From Blastobasis lacticolella (lineage: Eukaryota; Arthropoda; Insecta; Lepidoptera; Blastobasidae): a stretch of 64,000 nucleotides of DNA. This document shows positions 9,423 to 21,070 of the stretch, piece by piece; position 1 is the first letter of the stretch, and every line of letters begins with the position of its first letter. A model generated the notes under the pieces. It had not been told where the DNA came from. It made no database searches and was given only the letters and a program-made list of their open reading frames with translations. The translations under genes were made by a program, and so were the position numbers. The stretch covers positions 17,017,115-17,081,114 of the forward strand of contig LR990051.1 in NCBI GenBank assembly GCA_905147135.1, read 5' to 3'.

Positions 9423-11551
9423 ATGGTCACAACCTCACAAGATGTTAACATAGCTGTAAACTATTTTAGTGACGCTATAAACAAGGCACTTAGTAACAAC
9501 TCCTATCAACATAGAATAAGCCGTTCCAAATTTAATTTGAAGCCATGGATTACACCAGGACTATTGAAATGCCAAAAAATCCGAGATCGTTTGCACTTAG
9601 AAGCCAAGAAAAATCCATCAAATCAACTGATTCAAATAACTTACAAACGCTATCGTAATTTTCTAAACTCAGTCCTTCAAAAACAAAAATTAGAATACGA
9701 GAAACAAACTCTTACCGCTGCCTCTGATAACCCTAAAAAACTTTGGTCCGCTATCAAAAACGTATGTCACCTTAACAAAAAACAGAACGATCCTAATGAG
9801 CTCACAAAAATATGTTCAGACCCAGTCTCTTCTCTCAACTCTTGTAACAGTTATTTTGTAAATGTCGGTAAAACTTTGGCTAACGAAACCATGCAAAAGC
9901 TTTCATGCACTCAAAACGACTTGGCCTCTGCAATAAAGGGTTCGAGGATTACTCCTCAATCATTATTTTTGCGACCGACCGACGAAGGCGAAGTTAATAA
10001 TCTTATAAGTGATCTGAAACTTGATAGTGCTCCAGGACTAGATAAATGCACTCCATGTTTAATAAAACTACTCAGAACTATCATAACTAAACCCCTTACT
10101 CACATTATCAACCTTAGTCTATCCTCCGGTACATTCCCTGAGAGCTGGAAAACTGCAATAGTTACACCTATACATAAGACAGGCGATAAAGACACTCCTG
10201 CTAACTATCGTCCAATATCCCTCCTAATAATTTTCTCCAAACTGCTAGAAAAAGTTGTAAATAAAAGACTGACCCAGTATCTCGACAAGTATAACCTTAT
10301 TCCTCAAAGACAGTTTGGTTTCAGACGTGGCAAATCCACAGAAGACGCTGTTTTGCTCCTTAGTGATTTAGTATCCAGTGCACTGGACTCAAATAATTGC
10401 TCCATTGGCGTGTTTCTAGATCTTGCTCGTGCATTTGATACCGTCTCGATTCCCATCCTACTTGAAAAACTCCACAATCTGGGTATCAGAGGAGTAACAA
10501 ATGACTGGTTCCGAAACTACCTTTCCAACCGTACCCAACGTCTAAGAGTTGGTTCTTATAATAGCGACATTTTTCGCATCGACTTTGGCGTTCCCCAGGG
10601 CAGTATCTTGGGCCCCATCTTGTTCTCAGTTTATATTAGTGTTATATACCGCTTTACGGAGCTGAAATTATCTGCTACGCTGACGACACAGCTGTCATCT
10701 TCCGTGGTTCGTCCTGGAAGCAAGTACAGGAAAAAACCGAAAATGGCATACTTAATATAAATTTATGGTTGCTCAAAAATCTCTTGTCACTAAATACAGC
10801 AAAGACCCAATACATCGCTTTTCATAAGACCAGTGCTACTCAACCTCCGTCTTCTCTAAACCTAAAACTTCATTCTTGTCAACTAAATAATGAAATACCA
10901 CAAGACTGTAATTGCCCACAATTAAACCGGAAAACTAGCGTAAAATACTTAGGAATCATTATTCACGAAAAGTTGTCTTTCAAACGCCATATTGAGTACC
11001 TTACTAACAGAGTTCGTAAAACTATTTACATAATGAAAAGCCTACGGCACTCAGCTGATAACATAACCCTCTTTTTAGTTTATAAATCCCTTTGCCAATC
11101 CGCCATTCTATACCGCATCAGAGTTTGGGGCGGGGCAGCTAAATCGACCTTGCTCATTTTGGAAAGAGCTCAGCGCTCGGTACTCAAAGTAATGCTCTGC
11201 AAACCATATAGGTATCCCTCCGATGATCTCTACCGAGAATGTAAAGTTTTAAGAGTCCGTCAACTGTTTTTGTTAAGAGCAGCACTCGCAATACATAGCG
11301 TCACTCTCACATCTCCAGACTACGAGCGCATTGCCAACCGCAGAGTGTTCAGAGTCCCTGTTCCCAAGGTACGCTCTACTTTTGCTAAAAGACTATCACT
11401 TTTTTTGTTGCCTTACATTTATAATATAATTTGTATGAAAGTACCTGAAATCACAAAACTCCGCAGCTCCAAAGCCAAACTGAGCATCGAAAAGTGGTTA
11501 ATGAACCTTAATTACATCGAAACAGAAAATATTCTGGCGGTGTTAGTTTAA
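9423..11551 (+). pseudogene. LINE reverse transcriptase with one frameshift
   Basis: The first frame (9423-10760, 445 codons) has LDSAPGLDKC near residue 200, NYRPISLL near 261, FLDLARAFDT at 331-340 with the motif A Asp, and GVPQGSILGPILF at 389-401. The frame then shifts at about 10661-10664. In the next frame EIICYADDTAVIF at 10664-10702 holds the catalytic YADD, and this frame stays open to 11551 through KYLGIIIHEKLSF and ILERAQRSVLKVM, the usual thumb and C-terminal blocks. One missing base explains the break. Codons upstream of 9423 stay open to about 9355, so the ATG at 9423 is internal. Enzyme role: copying of LINE RNA at a nicked target. Confidence 0.9.
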
Positions 11552-11571
11552 CTAACGCACTCACATGATAT

Positions 11572-11574
<3 letters not shown>

Positions 11575-11641
<67 letters not shown>

Positions 11642-11650
11642 ATACACATA
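11575..11650. repeat. (CA)n microsatellite
   Basis: An uninterrupted CA run of about 60 bases from 11575 to 11635, followed by a few cata-type interruptions. It lies in the 3' untranslated part of the LINE and is likely length-variable. Confidence 0.97.
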
Positions 11651-11829
11651 CATTACCTATTACTTAATTACTTACCTTACTTACCTATTTTTATTAAGTA
11701 CAGATTGAACCGCGGCAAATGAAGAAATGTATAACCTTTGTTTTGTAAATCTCGGGGCCTGCGACACAAGTCGATCTTAGTGCAGAGCCCACAGTAACCC
11801 TGTAATTCTCAATTTTTATGGAAATAAAT

Positions 11830-11862
11830 TTTACTTTACTTTACTTTACTTTACTTTACTTT
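11830..11862 (+). repeat. LINE 3' short-repeat tail (ttact)n
   Basis: Six or so copies of ttact directly after gaaataaatt. This marks the 3' end of the Jockey/CR1-like LINE. Confidence 0.9.
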
Positions 11863-11865
11863 ATA

Positions 11866-12367
11866 TACCTATTGCAACACAAACTTTTATTTTCCAGTCT
11901 CTGCAGTTTTCTAAAAACAAAAAAAAATTAAATGTGTACCTACTAGGACCGTATTTCGATTCATACTGTTGACCATTTCGGTACGATTAAACAGTAAAAG
12001 GGCACTCTTCACGTGGTAAATGTAAAGAAATAAGATAGTGATTATAACAATATTGTCTAATAATAAAACAGTAAAATTGTCTATAAGGACCAAAATGCAT
12101 TCATTACAAAGTCTCGTCAGAGTATGTACAGAGTTTGTGATGCTATAAAATGCAGTTACTGACCTTTTATGTTGTCCACAGAAGCCCTGTCTTTAAATAG
12201 CACTGGCAGTTACTGTTACTAGTAGTTACTGGCTGAAGAGGTACTGTATCTAACTGGCTGTGTTTACGATGTTAAATTCCAACTCGAAGAATACGGTAGC
12301 CAGGTTACCAACTTCGATAAACACTTGAACCAATGAAAATCAGGCTTTGTTATGTAGCCCTGTTACG
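11866..12367. other. No recognisable feature
   Basis: AT-rich sequence with several cagttactg-like short repeats near 12155-12230, but no gene or named repeat. Confidence 0.35.
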
Positions 12368-12595
12368 GTCAAGCGGCAGCAAAAGGGTTTGCGAGAAAGG
12401 ACCCTTTTAGGGTCTCAAGGTTACGAAATTCTAAAAATCTATAATAATACAATTCAACGACATGGGGACCTTCAAAAGGCAAATCTACAAGTGCCTTAAA
12501 GGCCGGCACCGTATTGGCTCCCCTTAGGTTGCAGATATCCTGGACGCCAGTGGCCATTAACATCAACTGTCCGTGTGCCTCCCTAGCCAATAAAA
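12368..12595 (-). repeat. Family C-related fragment, reverse
   Basis: Contains ccttaggttgcagatatcct and a ccttaaaggccggcaccgta block. A related fragment at 24385-24480 has the same order, and 314-420 and 16462-16535 carry the reverse complement catctgcaacctaagg. The 73-codon minus-strand frame across it is not supported as a gene. Confidence 0.55.
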
Positions 12596-12599
12596 AACG

Positions 12600-14060
12600 A
12601 TAATACTCGATTAATTATTAGATATATATTGTACGGAGAAACTAGACATATTATATTTAAAAACTTTTATCGCAGTACTCGCCTCTCACTGTACTATATC
12701 CAGTACACTCACGGATGGTTTATACGAGATCCGAGGCAGATAATGTCTCAGAGAGTCCCCGGGGCAGGCGCTAATGGAAAGGGAAATATTTCGTTGGATA
12801 ACTGTCGTCTAGACTTGAAATACGAAGGCTTAGCTCAGCCAGGCTATATTTCAAGCGAGTATTTGACATGATACAGTGTAGTTAATAGACACGTATTATT
12901 AAAAACTTTTACTAACGTCACTTTTATGTATGTCCTGGAATTTTACAATAAATTATTTAGCAAATGTGGCAGGGAATATTGTGTTATTGTGCAATGAAGT
13001 TTTTAAATTATACTTTTAAAATATACCTATATATATGCCTATTTATATAGGTAATATTGTGCACGTCCTATCAGCGTCTCGTGATCGCATCACACTTCCG
13101 AAGGCCTGCTGGAAGAGATTTCTTTTAGAAATACGTAGCGCCTGTTGTACTAATTATTACTTTGCCTGTTATTCGCTATGTGTTTCCTGTGCACAATAAA
13201 CTGTGAAATAAACAGACAATGCATTAATTTCTTTATCATGAAGCTCGTCTGAAGATAGAGTTGGAAGTAATGAACGCAACAAGATAATCCTATCATGTTT
13301 GGGCTCTTTGAAATGGTCTTGATCAGTACTATACCCCTACAAGATATATTTAAGTTCTGATGATGACCGTGCAAAGGTCACACTCAGCATAAGCCAAGGC
13401 TGCTGCCATAGCGCTTGTTTTGAGTGTAACCCTCAGTGAAAAAAATTTCAAACGGAAAATCCCGCTCATCCCCACCTCGCAACCAGCCCCTTACAGAAAT
13501 TGACTCGCCAGCGTCGAACAACAATATTTTCGTCGAAGACATTGTTCGCAGCTCTTAAACGTCACCCCTTAATAAGCAATCAGCGAAACAATTCGCCGAG
13601 GCGATAGCTATCTTTATTAGCTCTCGAGAAATAAATAAAGGAGGAAATAATAGCAGGGCACCGGTATTAATATAATCTAAGGCCAGAGAGGGCAGAAGGG
13701 TTCGAGTAATGGGCTCAGGCGGCACTAGATTACGTAAATGAGCTCGTGATTGTGCTCTTTCTGAAAGTGGAACGGGAAATATTAGTGATTTTCGGTATTT
13801 TTCAGTTACCAAAGCATTGCCTGACGATGCAACGCGTAATTGATAGAAGTTTTTATAAATCAATTTCAAGAATCTACATACAGGATTTAGCACCCATTTA
13901 AACCTCAAATCTTCTATTGTATATACTCCTATTAATGAGATTGGCTCCCATTTTCAGTGTGTGCTGTAGCGTTGTGGAACTTAACGGTAAGGAGATCTGC
14001 CTGAAGAACTCTGCATAAATGAAGTAAATTAATTAATGAAATATTGAAGCTGCAGCTACA
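12600..14060. other. No recognisable gene
   Basis: Contains short open frames (12629-12871 plus, 13150-13374 and 13555-13908 minus) without any family I recognise and without codon patterns that convince me. Simple AT stretches lie near 13030. Confidence 0.35.
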
Positions 14061-14065
14061 ATATA

Positions 14066-14160
14066 GTACAGTACAGTACAGAGCGGTGCGGTGTAACGTA
14101 GTGCCGTGCGGTGCAGTGCGGTGCGGTCCAGTGCAGTGCAGTACAGTGTATGCAATGCAA
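14066..14160. repeat. Degenerate pentanucleotide repeat
   Basis: About 17 pentamers of the types gtaca, gtgcg and gtgca in phase. The array shifts from gtaca at the edges to gtgcg in the centre, so it is one microsatellite with internal variant units. Confidence 0.85.
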
Positions 14161-14164
14161 TATA

Positions 14165-15120
14165 ATTTTATACTATACAACACAATATTACAATATTAAA
14201 ATACCATTTGTAAAAATTATTGCATAGCTCATTAGAACCAACCCGGCAGTTCCAGCAGTATAACCCCTATAAACAAACAAATCATCCTCTTTATAGACAT
14301 GTCACCAGTGGAACCACAATTCCACTGGCAATTAAGAGCGTATCGTGGAACATTTTGTTTAGAAATAATGTGTTGAACCATTTTAATCACGCAACCTGTG
14401 CGGACGCAATTCATACCGTGCCTCACTTTTGGTTCCCCATCTCACTTATACTTTTAACACGCCACGTGATCCCTGGAAATGCTACTCGTGTTTATTGAAA
14501 GTAATTCTAGAAACACATACCTAATAGTGGTATGTTGTGGTATATATTATGTGCGGGAGAAGTCTAGAGGTACAAGCTCAATGCGCTGCTCAGACCAGGA
14601 CCGCTCTGCTCTAAAATCTGATTGAACGCGATGTATTTCAAACACTACACCATGAAACATCAATCCATAATGTATAATTAGCTTAAACCAAGTACAAAAT
14701 GTAGCACGTCCCCAAGTCATCCCTCTAAGTCAGAACTAACGTCGTCTCTTCCAAAATTCGACCCCAAAACACACCCCAAACATGCCCTACGATGCTCCAC
14801 ACCACGTCGCATGACAACACGTTTTAAAATTGTGTCGACACATAAACATGCGGTCTTGAATTAAAGCAACTCACACCTTACAGGTACAGTGTGTCCCTAA
14901 ACAAACGAAATATGGACGTGAAAACGACAAAACAAATCAAACAATTGTATTTTACTGACTGTACTATTTTCTGATCTTAATAATTATCATCTCATAATCA
15001 TGAGTAATTTTTAAGCCACAGGATATCTACTATTGTTATTGTTGACTATCTATTTCTTTCTTTGCGTTGTGCAATGACAGGCTCCCTGCAATCTTTGCAA
15101 CGTCATCTACCCGTCTCTGT
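14165..15120. other. No recognisable gene
   Basis: Open frames of 60-90 codons on both strands at 14220-14498 overlap each other and match nothing. No repeat copy elsewhere. Confidence 0.35.
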
Positions 15121-15260
15121 CATCATCATCATCATCTTTGCGATAAATTCCGGTTGCGCTCCCCCGCAACACGCGGGGGCCCGGGGTCCGCCTTCCTACA
15201 TTTCTTAGTCCTCTTTGCTCGGTCTTCGGCAACTTTAGTGGTGAGTCCGTTGGCACACAT
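15121..15260 (-). mobile_element. LINE-like 3' end fragment
   Basis: In reverse this ends with a gatgatgatgatgatg tail. Next to the tail is a GC-rich block (ccccgcaacacgcgggggcc, then cggggtccgcctt) and ctcggtcttcggcaactt. The cggtcttcggca part also appears in the 3' end of the RTE element at 45480-45510. The GC-rich block is shared with the 3' end of SINE-A copies, for example at 38160-38200. Confidence 0.6.
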
Positions 15261-15513
15261 GTCACTCTTACCTGTCTCTGTCATCTGTGGTAACAAACAT
15301 GAAACCATTAAATAATTGAACTAATTCTTTTATAATGTAGACATTATCAATAAAGGCTGTTAAGCCAATTCAAGATCTCATAACATAGAAGGCGACGAAC
15401 AAACAGCAAGAGCCCCAGAAAACTAAGTACATACATGAATCGTAGATATTATGAGCGACAGTTACCTTTTTCCATTAGGTAGGCTATCTCATCTTTTATA
15501 GCTGAATAGCATT

Positions 15514-15568
15514 ATTTTTTTGATACCACTCAGGTGGCAAACAAGCTTACGGCCTGTCAGATGGTAAT
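15514..15568 (+). repeat. Family C fragment
   Basis: A T-run, then gataccactcaggtggcaaa and gcttacggcctgtcagatgg. A 55-bp remnant of the T-tract subtype. Confidence 0.7.
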
Positions 15569-15569
15569 A

Positions 15570-16085
15570 TTTCATTATCCCTCAACAAAATCATAATTAT
15601 CAAAAATATTTTCGTCTTTATTAACGAAAGGGACACGCTGTATACACCCCAAACTCCGGCCCTGCCGATAGTCTGTATAAATTAATCCAAGGCGTCAGAG
15701 CAGGATGCCAGAACAATAACTGGATAGAGTGTTAAACTCGACTGTCTTGGGTAATAACCGTTAGCTTAATGTGGATGTGTCGAGTGACGCTCTCTCAAAT
15801 TCCACCTGGCATTACGCGTAATGATAAGTAGCGGAGGCGCATTGCGAAGAAATGGAGACGAGGGAAGAACAACGTTGGACGCTATTATTGTGTAGTGAAA
15901 AAGGCGTAGATACGCCCTGAATAGAAAAAAGCTTGTGAAGTTGCAGGTTATTTATGTATTTGCTTAGTTTATTCATTAATTTATTTCATGGTTCATAATG
16001 GTGTATAATGTGGGTGTAATTTCTATCTTGACGATGGTAAATCTAATTGAATCGAAGGGTTTTGATCGGAGGGTTGGGAGGGGGT
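15570..16085. other. No recognisable feature
   Basis: Spacer without repeat matches or a plausible coding segment. Confidence 0.4.
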
Positions 16086-16370
16086 TGATGACCTGAGTGG
16101 TTCAATGGTCAACATCGGCGGCAAAAACAGCAATGGCCGGTCTGCCACGCAAGAGGTCCCGGGTTCGATTCCCAGCCGGGCTTAAATTGAAATGATGAAT
16201 TTTAATTTCTGTTACGGGTTTGGGTATTCTAAGTTTAATAAGTATGCATTTAAAAGTATATAAGTAGTATATCAGTTATCTAGCACAATAGTACAAGCTT
16301 TGCTTAGTTTGGGGCTAGATAGCGCTGTGTGAATTTGTCAACGAATATTTATTTATTATTTATTTATTAT
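16086..16370 (+). mobile_element. SINE-D, complete copy 1
   Basis: The tRNA-like head runs tgatgacctgagtggttcaa and tggtcaac, with the B box ggttcgattcc at 16162-16172. The body then reads cccagccgggcttaaattga, atttctgttacgggt, ggctagatagcgctgtgtga and an atttattt-type tail. Other copies lie at 34668, 37388, 43270, 43985, 58097 and 61690 (reverse), with heads alone at 24230 and 61548 (forward). It is RNA polymerase III-type by its boxes and codes for nothing. Confidence 0.88.
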
Positions 16371-16461
16371 CACTTCTTTCTGACTTGACCCCACAGTTGG
16401 GGCTAGCCGGTACTCGGTCGATGTATTGGGAAAATTATGAATACGGTTTTTAAAACAAACT

Positions 16462-16535
16462 GTTTTTATTTTCTTTACTGCCTAACACGGACGGAAAGTG
16501 GCCACCGTCGTGCAGAACATCTGCAACCTAAGGGG
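16462..16535 (+). repeat. Family C-related fragment
   Basis: ctaacacggacggaaagtgg is followed by catctgcaacctaagggg, the same arrangement as at 314-420. Confidence 0.6.
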
Positions 16536-16539
16536 ATAA

Positions 16540-16970
16540 AATACCAACTCAAAGTTTACAAGCACAAAGGCATGCCAGCAAGGCACAAGTAAATATTATG
16601 GGGGTGCCACAAGGTACTACTCTTGGAACATGACTGATGGCTACAAAAAGTAACTCAGAAATCAACGTCGTATCCACACAACTGCCACGGCCCCATCCCG
16701 AAGGTATCCTCTTAATTTGTTGACCGTATCTACTAATACCCGACATAAACATCAAATATCTGAAAGGTCCGCCTATAAGCTTTCAAATTAACGCGCTACA
16801 GCCGGCTTTATTTCTTAGACAAAGCACTTGTGGGGTATATAGTAGGACGTAAATAGTACCGTAGTTACGGTGTGCCTAACGTTTGTAATGACTTAGTTAA
16901 GGTGGGTGTTTCCCGAGTACGCACCATACAATCGTATTTTTATCATAATTTCAATCAGTGACAGGTCGTC
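16540..16970. other. No recognisable feature
   Basis: A 68-codon minus-strand frame at 16549-16755 resembles nothing known to me; no repeats seen. Confidence 0.35.
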
Positions 16971-17263
16971 AGTTTGAACTTGTCCTTTTTCAAGTTCAAT
17001 ATTACGCTGTCATAGCCAATGAAGTTTTGTAGACGTGATTGGTTTCTGCAATATTTGTGCCTGTGATTTGTCAGATTTTCGTTAAAATATATCGTTTAAA
17101 AATAATACTTTTTTTGACAAGGGTTTTAATAAACTTATATAAAACGCCTAAAGCCCGTCATTTAACAAAAATCTGACCAACCACAGACATAGATATAGGA
17201 TTCTGGATCACGTCTATAAAAATTAATGATCTTATAGCGTAATATTGAAAATATGGTCAAACT
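16971..17263. repeat. Imperfect inverted repeat, MITE-like
   Basis: The left arm 16971-17086 contains caatattacgct, tagacgtgat and gtcagattttcgttaaa. The right arm 17161-17263 is its diverged reverse complement (tttaacaaaaatctgac, atcacgtcta, agcgtaatattg). About 75 bases of AT-rich loop separate them. I did not find a target duplication, so the ends are approximate. It may be an old foldback or MITE. Confidence 0.7.
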
Positions 17264-17516
17264 ATGTTTATATGGAGCGCGCTCGGGAAACAATCCTCTT
17301 TAATAAGAATTCTAACTAAGTTTGACCTTCAAAATGATCGTACTATGTTATATTATTATGACAAACAACATACATTCATGCACAATAATTCATTTCCTCA
17401 TAGTCAAACGGCGAAGCAAAGTCTGAGATCGTTGCACGTTTCAACGCTTTTTTCAACTGTCATATCCCCAAATATATTGCTTGGTAGACTCCATCTATAC
17501 TCAATAACAGTCAAGT

Positions 17517-17640
17517 TTTTTTTATGTTATACGGCATACAAACAGGCAAGCGGGCCACCTGATGGAAAGTGGTCACCGCCGCCTATGGACACCAGCATCA
17601 CCAGGGGAGTCACCAATGCGTTGCCCGCCTCTGAAGAGAC
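17517..17640 (+). repeat. Family C, gcgggcc subtype
   Basis: T-run, then atgttatacggcatacaaac, aggcaagcgggccacctgat, ggaaagtggtcaccgc and gcgttgcccg. It is the forward counterpart of the unit amplified in the 87-bp minisatellite at 6064-6311. The 144-codon frame at 17264-17698 runs through it and is not a gene. Confidence 0.75.
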
Positions 17641-17744
17641 CTCTAATATACCTCTTGAACAATACCATGTCATAATCCAAAGGAAACACGGATTATAAAA
17701 CTAGATAGATAAATACCCTGGTATCGGAAATGTGCATGGGATAC

Positions 17745-17810
17745 GGTAACTGCTTACTATCTGGCAGGCCGTAAGCTTGTCTGCCACCTTAGGTATAAAA
17801 ATAATAAAGA
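17745..17810 (-). repeat. Family C fragment, reverse
   Basis: ggcaggccgtaagcttgtct then gccaccttaggtataaaa, the reverse of the T-tract subtype, lying 100 bp from an oppositely oriented copy. Confidence 0.7.
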
Positions 17811-18626
17811 GGGAGTTAGTCACTAAACTATATTGCACGCAAATATCGTAATAAATCGCCAGACTATGAAACACTTGAACAATCTGTCTATTCTATCAAA
17901 GTATGAATTATAAATTTAAAAAATATTTGGTAAATTGCAAAATTACAGAATAATGATGGAACGTTACTAGGAACGTCTGGGAATTTATTCCCAGAATTGT
18001 ATTCCAAGTCGTAACCTAGGTACGTGTCTAGTGAGTACGACCGAAAAATAAATGTATTTTACAAACCAATATCAAACGTACACAAATAGACACACATTTC
18101 TATCCCGACACAAATTAATGCATTTTTAAGTTTATTTTGCTATATTTATTTATTTATTTGTTTATTTAGCCATTTATTGTGCACAAAGAAAGTTACAATA
18201 ATATGAACATAAAGATAACAATCACAAAAGGTACAGGTTATTTCTAAAAAGAAATATTTTTTGTATCGTACCTAGAACATGAAACAAAATACTTTATTGG
18301 CGATATCAAAAAACATGATAGACAACAATTTTGATTTCCATTTCAAATAATAAACGTAGAGACCTGCTACGATTACGTGTACTGATAAATATTTCCCCGA
18401 TTCCTATTGAAATAAAATACCAAATTATTCTACTAATGTACTTACACCCCGTTGTACACCGAAGGTATTACGGTTACATTCCAGCCGAATCCGGCCGGAA
18501 TGAAAATGATGCTGGATTGCAATTTCAATATAACCAACATTATTTTGGAAGAGCCATTTCGCTATAATAGGGCATTTTCCTGGAATATGCCTATATTCCC
18601 ATCTGGCTTTTATCTGAGTCGTATTG
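17811..18626. other. No recognisable gene
   Basis: An atttatttatttatttg run at about 18140-18165 is followed by gccatttattgtgcacaaag, which looks like the reverse of a retroelement 3' end. No protein segment is visible. Confidence 0.35.
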
Positions 18627-19440
18627 GGTGAATTGACAAATGTATCAATGTAATGTAATCATTTTTAAATGTACCTGTGGGTTTCTTTCTCCCACATATG
18701 GTCATTTTCCTAACTATATAGCGGCATACTGACAGAAATACGACATTCTTAATTTAGAAAGAAAGAAAGAAAGAAAGAAACAACATTTATTGACACCAAC
18801 AACAACACCACAACATAAAAAAAAACAGTAAACCAAAAAAACATTAAAAGAACACAATCATTAAAACATTAAATACACACGGAGACTACACAGCGCCGAT
18901 GCATATACCACTTGGTATTTGTATTAGTTGTGAAGTGTAATTGATAAAGTGTTGTGGTGGTGTGTTTGTGCAAAAGGACCTCACTCAGCATTATGCCCCG
19001 GCGTGAACCGGAGCGCTGGTTTTCAGTGAGACCTGCTGAGCGAGGCACGGACAAATGTACATAACATATATGGAATACAAATATATACTAAATATACTAC
19101 TTATACCGGTCACAATGAGTTGTTTGTTGTGTAACATGTGCAGTGTGAATTGTGTAGTCGGCCGGTTTACTTATTTGTTCCGAGCTCAGGGTGCGACGCA
19201 GGTAGGCCGGCTGAGGCCGGCCACGCGCCGCACATGATTCGCCTAGGTGGTATGTCCCTGCGTAGCATGTATCGAAGCCCGGTGTCTCGCTGCAGTAAGC
19301 GCTCGTACGCGCTGATTGAACTGCATACGTCACCTCCTACCTGGATGAGCTTCCCTTACTCTTTGCTAACCATTAGATTCTTGACGTTTGAAAAGAGAAT
19401 TACTTAATGTTATCCTAATTCAATAGATACATTTTCATTT
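18627..19440 (+). repeat. Family E copy 1, interrupted
   Basis: Matches the reverse of 62555-63005. The first part (18627-18750: gaattgacaaatgtatcaat, gtacctgtgggtttctttct, agcggcatactgacagaaat) and the second (19166-19440: acttatttgttccgagctca to cctaattcaatagataca) are contiguous in the other copy. The second part translates with good conservation to the minus-strand frame of the other copy (PTWMS, RFLTFEKR). I cannot name the parent element; it may be a LINE 3' region. Confidence 0.75.
18751..19165 (-). mobile_element. Family F retroelement inserted in family E
   Basis: Inserted between cgacattctt and tttacttatttgttc of family E. In reverse it ends caataaatgttgtttctttc and continues as (tttc)n, so the (gaaa)n run at 18757-18780 is its 3' tail. 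The middle holds cactcagcattatgcccc, ccggagcgctgg and acctgctgagcgagg, shared with 29285-29416. No target duplication is visible. Confidence 0.65.
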
Positions 19441-20224
19441 TCCATTGCTATTTCGACTTAAATTAACAAAATGTACAGTCCGGTTATACACCTCGGCTGT
19501 TTTACTATGCAAATAATAAACTGCTTCTGAACACCGTGTAAAATGTGACGAAATTATTTTCCATGTTCCCCGAATAAAAATCAAAAGTTATTGAGTCATC
19601 GATGAAGTTTTCCCCGCTCGGTAAAAAGTTTTGCATTGGGAAAAATCTTTTTTCTCCCTTGCATATTAGATGTGAATTTTATATTCAAATCTCCGCCTTC
19701 TTGGGAAGGTGTTGCCAGGTGTTTACGATTGGGTCCACGGATTGGGTAGACGTGTTTTTAAGGTGATTGTCAATATTACGCAAAGTTGAAATCAGGGACT
19801 TGTTCCAACATCTCTGCAACTCCATCCTATTCGATGAAAGTGAAATATTGGTTATGATTTAAATGTATAAGTTTATAAAAAGGTTTTGGATATAGTATAA
19901 GTGTTGTATTTTTAGAAAGCATCTGGTTGATTAGAAAGTTAAATTTATCTTTTTTGGCAAATGGCAGCAAAACTCAGTTACCATGGTGGCCGGAGGGGAT
20001 AGTTGGGTGAGATCAAGTCAATAACTAGACGGATGTAGATTAAACTTTGAACAATTATATCCCGATTGTTTAACCGCATTTGTATCCCGACAGGGATTCA
20101 ATATAGAGTGCTAATATTCTACTAGATTAATTTTTCTATGGTATTTAGTAATAGTATTGTTCTTCTTTGTAACTCATTGTGAGGAAACTTGCAAATTTAG
20201 GCTACTGAATATATGCCCATTATC
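19441..20224. other. No recognisable feature
   Basis: AT-rich spacer with no repeat partner or plausible coding segment seen. Confidence 0.4.
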
Positions 20225-20395
20225 CAAGCTGGTTAGGTTCCCCTTTCACAGGATCACAGAAGTCAGATAGCACTCGCTCTGCCGCAATTATTACTGTGAA
20301 GCGACTACTATCTGGCCCTTACCTGATCTGCCAAATCCTGGATCATGAGGCCATCGCGCGTTAGAGCACAACCAGGATATTAACGCCTCATTGAG
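20225..20395 (+). mobile_element. SINE-A, 3' part only
   Basis: Runs from a ccaagctggttaggttcccc block through tgatctgccaaatcctggat to gagcacaaccaggatattaa. The tRNA-like head is missing, as in a 5'-truncated copy. Confidence 0.75.
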
Positions 20396-20399
20396 ATGA

Positions 20400-21070
20400 T
20401 TATTTTTGTTATCAGCTGTCACTGTTTGCCTACCGTATGACGTACAAAAAATCATGCTTTAAATTTTCTCTTGGTGGTCCAGTTGTCTTTGGTGGCGTCG
20501 ATCACTTAAATCATCGAGAGTTCCTTCTGATATAAAAACCAACCGAGGTAAGATAGACACGTAAAGATAAAATACCTGTAAAATCTAAAGCAAGCTAACT
20601 CAGCCATGTAGGACAGATTCTCAGAACAACAGATTCTGAGTTAGTCATTTTCTTATTTACTGAGATTCAAGCGACCATCCGTCGATGCCTACGTACCCAC
20701 GTACTTGAGGAAATATAATATTCTATATACCTATAATTTACAATGGTCCATACAATTACACAAACATTTAAGAAAACTGGGATATAGAACATGAGTCATA
20801 ACCACCAACATACATATTGCCAGCTTCAAACTCCAAAATTACACAGAAACCAATGCGTCCATAAAATAATGCATTCCGCGCGGCCCAATCCCATCTACTT
20901 GAGGAATAAAACGCCGACCGTTCCAGTAATTCGGGGGAACTTCCGAAGGAGAACCGTCGGCCAAGTGAAATTAAAATGTTACAATTTATGGGCTCAGTGG
21001 CCGTCATAAATTTCTACTCCTAATTGGCTTTGCAGAGTTGCTGCCACCGTAAACTCTTTTACAGCTCAAT
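20400..21070. other. No recognisable feature
   Basis: Overlapping open frames on both strands at 20768-21009 match nothing known. An agattctcagaacaacagat/attctgagtta motif near 20610-20645 is a small imperfect hairpin. Confidence 0.35.

Larger units (their letters stand above)
9346..11862 (+). mobile_element. Jockey/CR1-like LINE, 5' truncated
   Basis: A 2.5-kb element with the linker, full reverse transcriptase and C-terminal region of a non-LTR retrotransposon. It lacks the 5' UTR, ORF1 and most of the endonuclease. After the stop at 11551 comes a (CA)n microsatellite, a 3' UTR with aataaa at 11823, and a terminal ttact short-repeat tail (11830-11862), as in CR1/Jockey-group LINEs that end in tandem microsatellites. 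No clear target duplication was found. It is one of the least decayed elements in the window. Confidence 0.85.

Noticed and set aside
14220..14498. 92-codon frame with an overlapping antisense frame
   Set aside because: No motif, and both strands being open argues against real coding.
16086..16180. tRNA-like sequence with a perfect B box
   Set aside because: It is the head of a dispersed SINE with several copies and does not form a full tRNA with an anticodon arm.
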